This document shows positions 1 through 5,067 of a stretch of 6,354 nucleotides of DNA, one piece after another. Position numbers and translations under genes: made by a program. Position 1 is the first letter of the stretch. The number at the start of each line of letters is the position of its first letter. This DNA comes from Nitrospiraceae bacterium (GTDB lineage Bacteria; Nitrospirota; Nitrospiria; Nitrospirales; Nitrospiraceae), in contig JAICXS010000120.1 of assembly GCA_025934615.1 (NCBI GenBank), forward strand, positions 1 through 6,354, written 5' to 3'. Below the pieces are notes generated by a model. The model was not told the origin of the DNA, searched no databases, and was given only the letters and a program-made list of their open reading frames with translations.

Positions 1-1764
1 GCGCGACCAAAACTTGAGGAGCTGCTCCAAGTACGGGAGCTACTCGTTAAGGTCGAAGATCATAAGATGGCCATTGGAAAGTGCTACCGATGTAAAACCG
101 TGGTCGAACCCTATTTGTCCCCGCAGTGGTTCGTCAACATTCAACCCCTGGCCGACCCGGCGATCACGGCAGTGGAGGACGGCCGCATCCGCATCATTCC
201 GGAAAGCTGGACGAACAATTATCTAGGCTGGATGCGGGACATCCAAGATTGGTGCATCTCCCGTCAAATCTGGTGGGGCCATCGGATTCCGGCTTGGTAC
301 TGCCGTCAGTGCAACGAAGACAGCACGATTCAGACCGCGCTGACCACTAGTACAAAACGATCGTACAGCTTTTCAGCGAAGGCAAAACCGATCGTGGCCT
401 TGCGGGCCCCCACCCACTGCCCCGACTGCGGCCAGCATGACTTCCTTCAAGAGTCGGACGTCCTCGATACCTGGTTTTCTTCTGCCCTGTGGCCGTTCTC
501 CACGCTTGGCTGGCCCGATCAGACTCCGGAACTCAAGAAGTTTTACCCGACCTCGACCTTAGTCACCGGACTCGACATTCTCTTCTTCTGGGTCGCCCGC
601 ATGATCATGATGGGCTTGAAGTTCATGGGAGATGTGCCGTTTCGCGACGTGTATATCCATGCGCTCGTCCGCGATGCAGAAGGCCAGAAGATGAGCAAGT
701 CGAAGGGCAACGTCATCGATCCGCTCAGCATCATGGGAGACTACGGCACCGATGCGCTGCGCTTTACGCTCGCGTCCATGGCGTCACCGGGACGGGATAT
801 CAAGCTGGCGGAAGAGCGGATCGAAGGGTATCGAAATTTTGCCAACAAAATCTGGAACGCGGCGCGTTTCATACTGATGCATGGGGAGGGGCCCCGCGAA
901 AGTGCAAGACCGGGGGATCGATCGTTTGCCGATCGATGGATGCTCAGTCGGCTGAATCGAACCATCCAGGACACCACGACCGCATTAGAACAGTATCGTT
1001 TCGATCACGCGGCCGGCTGTCTGTACCAATTCATCTGGCATGAGTACTGTGATTGGTATCTTGAATTGGTGAAACCGGCATTGCAGGACAAGGCCTCGAC
1101 TGAGGCACGCCGTACCCAAGCCACATTGGTCGAGTCGTTTGAAATCGTCATGCGCCTGCTGCACCCGTTCATGCCCTTCTTGACTGAGGAAATTTGGCAG
1201 GCCCTGCCGCATGAAGCCACTCAGGACAGCGTCATGATCCAGCCCTTTCCGGCACGGCAATCCGCGTGGGAAGCCAAAGAGATCGAAGAGCAGTTTGCAG
1301 CGCTTGAACGGTTCGTGACGATGGCTCGAGCCGGGCGCGCCCTGCTCGCCTATCCGCCAGGCGCACACCTCAATGTGTTTGCCGCCGCAAAGAATCCGGA
1401 CGAACGCATGAGCCTGGAGAAGCTTCACGCGCATCTCGAACAATTGAGTCGGGCGTCGGTTCATATCGCCGATCAATCGACCTGGCCTTCTCAAAACATA
1501 CTGCAATTGGTCGCGGAAGGATTGACGATTGGCATTGGCGTCGAGGGCGATGTGGATCTCCGGAAAGTGCTGGATCGGATTGTAAAGCAAGCCGCCGACG
1601 CGATGAAGGAAGTGAAGCGACTCGAGGGCAAACTCGCCAATGTTGAATTTGTCGCGAAGGCTCCCGCCGATGTCGTCGCCGAGCATCGGCAACGAATCGC
1701 AACACTGACGCACGAACAATCCATGCTGGCAAGCAGCGAACAGCAGCTTCGCAGCATGCTATAA
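1..1764 (+). CDS. valS: Valyl-tRNA synthetase, C-terminal part (5' end cut by the window edge)
   Basis: Class I aminoacyl-tRNA synthetase that charges tRNA-Val with valine in the cytoplasm. The reading frame is open from base 1 and gives 587 residues, so the N-terminal third, including the HIGH motif, lies outside. A Met codon at 67 is internal and not the start, because conserved ValRS sequence surrounds it. Visible in order (window residue numbers): CYRC at 28-31 followed by EPYLSPQWFV; the ValRS-typical DWCISRQIWWGHRIPAWY just before C101; a CxxC pair (101/104 and 140/143) resembling a zinc knuckle; DVLDTWFSSALWPFSTLGWP; the LDILFFWVARMIMMG helix; KMSKS at 230-234 (bases 688-702), which binds ATP; an anticodon-binding helical domain from about 306 to 460; and a charged C-terminal tRNA-binding coiled-coil arm at about 517-587 with the family motif FVAKAPADVV. 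The GHRIPAWY and LDILFFWVARM blocks and the C-terminal arm favour ValRS over IleRS or LeuRS. nadC follows after 10 bases. Confidence 0.97.
   Translation, partial: ARPKLEELLQVRELLVKVEDHKMAIGKCYRCKTVVEPYLSPQWFVNIQPLADPAITAVEDGRIRIIPESWTNNYLGWMRDIQDWCISRQIWWGHRIPAWYCRQCNEDSTIQTALTTSTKRSYSFSAKAKPIVALRAPTHCPDCGQHDFLQESDVLDTWFSSALWPFSTLGWPDQTPELKKFYPTSTLVTGLDILFFWVARMIMMGLKFMGDVPFRDVYIHALVRDAEGQKMSKSKGNVIDPLSIMGDYGTDALRFTLASMASPGRDIKLAEERIEGYRNFANKIWNAARFILMHGEGPRESARPGDRSFADRWMLSRLNRTIQDTTTALEQYRFDHAAGCLYQFIWHEYCDWYLELVKPALQDKASTEARRTQATLVESFEIVMRLLHPFMPFLTEEIWQALPHEATQDSVMIQPFPARQSAWEAKEIEEQFAALERFVTMARAGRALLAYPPGAHLNVFAAAKNPDERMSLEKLHAHLEQLSRASVHIADQSTWPSQNILQLVAEGLTIGIGVEGDVDLRKVLDRIVKQAADAMKEVKRLEGKLANVEFVAKAPADVVAEHRQRIATLTHEQSMLASSEQQLRSML
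917..937. repeat. Perfect 8-bp inverted repeat inside valS
   Basis: ATCGATCG at 917-924 and CGATCGAT at 930-937 are exact reverse complements separated by the 5-base loop TTTGC. The arms do not extend (G916 faces G938). The segment encodes part of DRSFADRW at the junction between the catalytic and anticodon-binding domains of ValRS. There is no T-tract after it, so it is not a standard intrinsic terminator. It may be a by-product of the codons used for two Asp-Arg pairs. Confidence 0.6.
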
Positions 1765-1774
1765 CTCTCCTGCT

Positions 1775-2665
1775 ATGCACCTTCCACCCCTTCAAAAGAT
1801 TCGTGACGCCGTGTGTCTGGCGCTAGCGGAAGATGTGGCATTGGGAGATGCGACGACTGCCGCGCTGTTTCCCAATCCGATTGGCGCGAGAGGAATGATC
1901 GTCGCGCACCAATCTCTCATTGTCGCCGGCATGGCGGTGGCGCGTGAAGTGTGCGCTCAGATCGATCCGGAGATCACAATTATCCGTGCCGCTGACGACG
2001 GCAGTAAAGCTGAGAACAAGGCAATTGTGTTGGTAATCGAAGGCGACGCGCGTTCTCTGTTGATGGCAGAACGCGTGTTGCTCAACTTTCTTCAACGACT
2101 GTCCGGCATCGCCACCTTGACGGCCCGGTTCTGCCAAGCCACTAAAGGCTACCCGACCCGTATTCTCGATACCCGCAAGACCACACCGGGCCTTCGCGCG
2201 CTCGAAAAATGGGCGGTCCGACTGGGCGGCGGCGTCAATCATCGCTGTTCCCTTGGCGATGGGATCTTAATCAAGGACAATCACTTGACGCTCCTTCGCG
2301 CGCACGGACGAAGCGTCACCGATGCGTGTCGGTTGGCGCGTGAGCGTGGACCGCATGGCCTTCGCACCATTGTCGAGGCGCAATCGCTCGCACAGGTTCG
2401 CGAAGCGCTCACAGGCGACGCCGATGTCATTCTGCTGGACAACATGACGCCGGCTCAAGTTCGCCAGGCGGTTGCGATGATCAAAGGCCGTGCTCTCGTG
2501 GAAGTATCGGGTGGGATTACGCTCGACATCGCAGGCGAAATGGCGGCCGCCGGAGCTGATTATCTTTCCATCGGCGCGCTCACCCATTCAGCACCGGCTG
2601 CGAATTTGAGTATGGATATTGCGGCGACAACACGATCTCGGCGGTCTCGTAAAGTGAGGCGCTAA
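1775..2665 (+). CDS. nadC: Nicotinate-nucleotide pyrophosphorylase (quinolinate phosphoribosyltransferase, decarboxylating)
   Basis: Converts quinolinate and PRPP to nicotinate mononucleotide, CO2 and pyrophosphate, the step that feeds de novo NAD synthesis. The protein is 296 residues, close to the usual 275-300. The N-terminal part opens with the family pattern ALAEDVALGDATT. Known active-site positions of the family can be matched: R100 in AERVLLN, R134/K135 in DTRKTTPGLR (132-141), H156/R157 after GGG (151-153), K167 in KDNH, E201, D222 in LLDNM, and the phosphate-binding EVSGGI (243-248) and SIGALTHS (from 265). All appear intact. The start at 1775 fits the family N-terminus but has no purine-rich ribosome site in front, which suggests translation coupled to valS 10 bases upstream. 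The C-terminus is a very basic tail (RSRRSRKVRR) beyond the conserved fold. The stop codon shares its last base with the birA start. Confidence 0.97.
   Translation: MHLPPLQKIRDAVCLALAEDVALGDATTAALFPNPIGARGMIVAHQSLIVAGMAVAREVCAQIDPEITIIRAADDGSKAENKAIVLVIEGDARSLLMAERVLLNFLQRLSGIATLTARFCQATKGYPTRILDTRKTTPGLRALEKWAVRLGGGVNHRCSLGDGILIKDNHLTLLRAHGRSVTDACRLARERGPHGLRTIVEAQSLAQVREALTGDADVILLDNMTPAQVRQAVAMIKGRALVEVSGGITLDIAGEMAAAGADYLSIGALTHSAPAANLSMDIAATTRSRRSRKVRR
2656..2659 (+). promoter_or_regulatory. Ribosome binding site of birA, within the nadC 3' end
   Basis: GAGG sits 5 bases before the ATG at 2665, inside the last codons of nadC. With the TAATG stop/start junction it supports 2665 as the birA start over the internal Met at 2716, which has only a weak AGG in front. 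Confidence 0.55.
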
Positions 2666-3534
2666 TGTCGTCCTCTGTCAGCGCATTCCAACCGCTCACC
2701 TCACAGGCCATCACGATGGCGCTCTGCACGAAAACCTTGGGACGATCCCTGCACCTGCTCCAGGATACCCCTTCGACAAATAGCACCGCGATGTCTTTGG
2801 CTCAGAACGGTGCGCCAGATGGGACGGTCGTCGTGGCGGACACCCAAACGTCAGGACGAGGTCGCCTGGGACGGCAATGGTATTCGCCACCGGGCAAAAA
2901 TCTCTATTGCTCTATTATTCTCAAGCGCGCCATGCCCCCGGATCAGGTCTCAGGATGGCTCTCATGGGTTCCGCTGCTGGCCGCGGTCGCGGTGGCGCGT
3001 GCCATCCAAACCCTCTCGGGCTTACGGCCTTCCCTGAAATGGCCGAACGATATTCTCATCGCGCAGCGCAAGGTAGGAGGACTTCTCTGTGAAAGCAGCG
3101 GAATGGCTACGGCGAACGGCGTTGTGATCGTGGGAATTGGGCTGAACGTCAATATGTGGCGTGATGCCTTTCCAGCCGATCTACATGATTTGGCCACGTC
3201 ACTGTCCGCTGAAGCGGGACGGCCATTCGACCGCGCGGTGCTCTTAGCGGCGCTCCTTTCTGAACTCGAACTTCGGTATGAGGCTTTTCTTTCAGGCATC
3301 GCAGATATTAAACAGGAGTATGGACTCCGGTGCACCACCATTGGACAACGCGTGCGTGTAGAAATGTCCAATGGGGACCGTGGTAATTGTATTGAAGGGC
3401 ACGCTGTTTCAATCGGGGACGACGGATCATTGCAGATTATGCTGGATGATCCTCAAGACCGATTCACCTGCGTGACGCCGATCGCGATTCGGGCCGGCGA
3501 TGTGGTGCATTTGAGAAGGAAGGGAAGTGATTGA
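2665..3534 (+). CDS. birA: Biotin-[acetyl-CoA-carboxylase] ligase, single-function type without a DNA-binding domain
   Basis: Activates biotin with ATP to biotinyl-AMP and attaches it to a lysine of biotin carrier proteins such as the acetyl-CoA carboxylase subunit. The 289-residue protein shows the ligase motifs in order: STN at 37-39, the biotinyl-AMP loop GRGRLGR at 64-70 followed by W72, KWPND at 125-129, KVGGLLCE at 136-143 with the expected catalytic lysine K136, and GIGLNVN at 157-163. The C-terminal stretch from about 225 (GQRVRVEMSNG to the AGDVVHLR end) matches the small SH3-like domain of the family. Only about 25 residues precede the ligase core and they show no winged helix, so unlike E. 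coli BirA it should not act as a biotin repressor. Residues 1-17 are not conserved in character, and a start at M18 (2716) is possible. Translation is probably coupled to nadC through the one-base overlap. Confidence 0.96.
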   Translation: MSSSVSAFQPLTSQAITMALCTKTLGRSLHLLQDTPSTNSTAMSLAQNGAPDGTVVVADTQTSGRGRLGRQWYSPPGKNLYCSIILKRAMPPDQVSGWLSWVPLLAAVAVARAIQTLSGLRPSLKWPNDILIAQRKVGGLLCESSGMATANGVVIVGIGLNVNMWRDAFPADLHDLATSLSAEAGRPFDRAVLLAALLSELELRYEAFLSGIADIKQEYGLRCTTIGQRVRVEMSNGDRGNCIEGHAVSIGDDGSLQIMLDDPQDRFTCVTPIAIRAGDVVHLRRKGSD

Positions 3535-3633
3535 AGAAGTAAATACTTGAGTAATTCGCAGCTCTTTCAATTACCACTTGCTTAATTACTTCAGAAGGCA
3601 ACTCTCGATTCACTGTACAAATAACGGCTTCAT
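3535..3633. other. AT-rich gap between birA and coaX
   Basis: This 99-base non-coding stretch is about 36% GC by hand count, clearly lower than the genes beside it. It holds short inverted and direct repeats (annotated separately). I see no convincing sigma-70 promoter: TACAAA at 3616-3621 resembles a -10 box but has no -35 box at the proper distance. There is also no GC-rich hairpin followed by a T-run, so no standard terminator. The frame used by coaX is closed upstream by TAA at 3622-3624, so no longer coaX protein is possible. Confidence 0.7.
3536..3592. repeat. Cluster of short AT-rich inverted and direct repeats in the birA-coaX gap
   Basis: GTAATT at 3551-3556 is mirrored by AATTAC at 3569-3574 (12-base loop) and again by AATTAC at 3584-3589, so two alternative hairpins compete for one 5' arm. 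With the second partner the stem reaches 7 Watson-Crick pairs, AGTAATT (3550-3556) with AATTACT (3584-3590), plus a G-T pair. An outer pair, GAAGTAA (3536-3542) with TTACTTC (3586-3592), is also exact, and AAGTAAATACTT (3537-3548) is itself nearly palindromic. The stems are AT-rich and therefore weak. Protein binding, RNA folding or chance are all possible. Confidence 0.45.
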
Positions 3634-4419
3634 ATGTTGATTGCGGTCGATATCGGAAACTCAAATATTGTGTGGGGACTTTACGAACACCGGGCGCTGA
3701 AAGGCCACTGGCGTGTGGCGACCGATGCGTCCAAAACGTCCGACGAGTATGGTTTGCTGTTTCGTGGGCTACTTGAAACGGAAGGCCTTCAAGCGTCTCA
3801 TATTACGGGAGCGATCGTGTCCAGCGTCGTACCGTCGCTCACGAGTACGTTTGTAGAGATGATTGAATCCTATTTTCATCGCCTGCCTCTCGTCGTCTCC
3901 ACCGATCTGGATCTCGGAGTAAAAGTCCTCTACCCCAATCCACACGAAATCGGGAGCGACCGGTTGGTCAATGCTGCGGCCGCCTATGCGCACTATCGCT
4001 GCAGTTTGATTATCGTCGATTTCGGCACCGCGACTACCTTTTGCGCCATCACCCAGGCAGGAGAGTATTTGGGCGGCGCCATCGCCCCGGGGCTCGGAAT
4101 TGCCGCCGACGCCCTCTACTCTCGAACTGCCAAGCTCCCGAAGATTGAACTGATTCGCCCCAAGACCGTCATTGGAAAAGACACCGTCGGCAGCATGCAA
4201 TCCGGGCTGATCTTCGGCTATGCAGGCCTCGTGGACGAGATTGTCTCGCGCATGCAAACAGAACTTTCCCAAAAAGCACAGGTCATTGCCACCGGTGGCC
4301 TGGCGGCCTTAATTGCCCCAGAATCCAGAACCATTCAAGAAGTCCACCCATATCTGACGCTCGAAGGACTTGAACTGCTCTATCGCCGTACCCGCGGCGA
4401 GGGTGAGCACACCACCTGA
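3634..4419 (+). CDS. coaX: Type III pantothenate kinase
   Basis: Phosphorylates pantothenate to 4'-phosphopantothenate, the first committed step of coenzyme A synthesis, in the cytoplasm. CoaX enzymes belong to the ASKHA (acetate and sugar kinase/Hsc70/actin) superfamily and are known to escape feedback inhibition by CoA and to need a monovalent cation. The 261-residue length is normal. Motifs: N-terminal phosphate loop DIGNSN at 6-11, PNPHEIGSDRLVN at 101-113 with the expected catalytic aspartate D109, second phosphate motif DFGTATTF at 129-136, GGAIAPG at 147-153, and TGGLA at 220-224. The start at 3634 gives the expected MLIAVDIGN opening. No Shine-Dalgarno sequence lies at normal distance; the nearest purine run, AGAAGG at 3593-3598, is 35 bases upstream. 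It follows birA, a pairing also known in Pseudomonas and other bacteria. Confidence 0.97.
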   Translation: MLIAVDIGNSNIVWGLYEHRALKGHWRVATDASKTSDEYGLLFRGLLETEGLQASHITGAIVSSVVPSLTSTFVEMIESYFHRLPLVVSTDLDLGVKVLYPNPHEIGSDRLVNAAAAYAHYRCSLIIVDFGTATTFCAITQAGEYLGGAIAPGLGIAADALYSRTAKLPKIELIRPKTVIGKDTVGSMQSGLIFGYAGLVDEIVSRMQTELSQKAQVIATGGLAALIAPESRTIQEVHPYLTLEGLELLYRRTRGEGEHTT

Positions 4420-4457
4420 TTATTTGAATCCGGTAGAACAAAATAAGGTGCTCTGGG

Positions 4458-4485
4458 TTGACTTTAGTGCGCCGGTGGCTATCTC
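4458..4485 (+). promoter_or_regulatory. Weak candidate sigma-70 promoter for grpE-dnaK
   Basis: TTGACT at 4458-4463 matches five of six bases of the -35 consensus. TATCTC at 4480-4485, after a 16-base spacer, matches only three of six bases of the -10 consensus. A transcript from it would start around 4492, almost on the grpE ribosome site, leaving a very short leader. The location is sensible, but the -10 box is poor and the match could be chance. Confidence 0.2.
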
Positions 4486-4490
4486 CGTTC

Positions 4491-4502
4491 GGAAGGAAGG
4501 AG
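4491..4502 (+). promoter_or_regulatory. Strong ribosome binding site of grpE that decides the GTG start
   Basis: GGAAGGAAGGAG provides two overlapping Shine-Dalgarno cores: AAGGA ending 9 bases before, and AAGGAG ending 4 bases before, the GTG at 4507. The frame is closed upstream by TAG at 4465-4467 with no ATG between, so the GTG is the best start. Confidence 0.8.
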
Positions 4503-4506
4503 CGTT

Positions 4507-5067
4507 GTGGACGAACAGGATAAAAACATACATCCAAACAGCGGCTTAGAACAGAACAACGTGGCGGAGTCCGGCTCCGATGAGTTAGAGCGAGCACTCG
4601 CGGCGAAAACCGATGAAGTCAAGAATCTGAACGACCGATATCTGCGCCTCGCTGCGGAGTTTGAAAATTATAAACGCCTCGCGCAACGTGACCAGCGTGA
4701 ACAGACCAAATTTGCCAATGAAAACATCTTGAAGGAACTGCTGCCTATCGTCGACAATCTTCAGCGAGCAGTCAACTTCTCAAAGTCTATAACAGACTGC
4801 GATCAGCTTATCGAAGGAGTTCAACTGACACTTAAACAATTTACCGAAACTCTTTCAAAATTTGGCATAAAACAAATAACGAGTGTCGGTGAAGCATTTG
4901 ATCCCTCGCGGCACCAAGCTGTCGCCACCGTCGCATCGAACGACCAGCCGGAACACACGATTATTCAGGAACATCAACCAGGCTACCTGCTGCACGATCG
5001 TATTTTGCGTGCGGCAATGGTGACCGTTGCTGCTGCCCCGAGAGAGGAAGGAGAGCATCATGGGTAA
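4507..5067 (+). CDS. grpE: GrpE, nucleotide exchange factor of DnaK
   Basis: Cytoplasmic co-chaperone dimer that speeds ADP release from DnaK during protein refolding, and in several bacteria acts as a thermosensor. The protein is 186 residues (E. coli 197), starting at GTG 4507. Residues 1-24 are polar and probably disordered. A long charged helix, part of the dimeric coiled coil, runs from about 25 to 75 and contains RYLRLAAEFENYKR (44-57). The conserved ILKELLPIVDNLQRA helix follows. The C-terminal beta domain that contacts DnaK carries FDPSRHQAV (131-139) and GYLLHDRILRAAMVTVA (from 159). Small departures from the common form are HQAV for HEAV and LRAAMV for LRPAMV; neither removes a known catalytic residue. 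The central part is AT-rich compared with neighbours. The last 8 bases overlap dnaK, so the two are certainly cotranscribed and probably translationally coupled. Confidence 0.97.
   Translation: MDEQDKNIHPNSGLEQNNVAESGSDELERALAAKTDEVKNLNDRYLRLAAEFENYKRLAQRDQREQTKFANENILKELLPIVDNLQRAVNFSKSITDCDQLIEGVQLTLKQFTETLSKFGIKQITSVGEAFDPSRHQAVATVASNDQPEHTIIQEHQPGYLLHDRILRAAMVTVAAAPREEGEHHG
5048..5053 (+). promoter_or_regulatory. Ribosome binding site of dnaK, inside the grpE 3' end
   Basis: AAGGAG lies 6 bases before the ATG at 5060, within the grpE codons for the EEGEH tail. It fixes the dnaK start and the 8-base overlap with grpE. Confidence 0.8.

Larger units (their letters stand above)
4420..4506. 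other. Gap between coaX and grpE, probable boundary of the chaperone unit
   Basis: An 87-base non-coding stretch in front of grpE. It ends in the grpE ribosome binding site and contains a weak sigma-70-like promoter candidate (annotated separately). I looked for a CIRCE operator (TTAGCACTC and its inverted copy 9 bases on) and for a sigma-32 pattern (CTTGAA then CCCCAT) and found neither. A weak 5-bp stem, GGTGC at 4447-4451 with GCGCC, has no T-run and is not a terminator. Confidence 0.6.

Noticed and set aside
489..1043. Plus-strand frame of 184 codons inside valS
   Set aside because: It is an out-of-frame shadow of valS; the composition (Arg, His, Ser-rich) is typical of shifted GC-rich coding sequence.
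985..1719. Long open frame (244 codons) on the minus strand inside valS
   Set aside because: It lies fully antisense to a well-conserved synthetase, its translation shows no recognisable domain, and such frames arise from codon bias on the opposite strand.
1370..1795. Minus-strand frame of 141 codons spanning the valS-nadC junction
   Set aside because: Arg-rich low-complexity translation antisense to conserved coding sequence, with no promoter or ribosome site evidence.
3616..3621. TACAAA as a -10 box for coaX
   Set aside because: The position 17 bases upstream (AGAAGG) does not resemble a -35 box, so the promoter call cannot be supported.
4400..4416. GGTG-AGCA-CACC hairpin at the coaX 3' end as a terminator
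   Set aside because: Only four base pairs and no T-run follow it.
4588..4604. GAGCACTC-like string resembling half of a CIRCE operator
   Set aside because: It is inside grpE coding sequence, lacks TTAGCACTC and the spaced inverted partner, and codes for the normal N-terminal helix.
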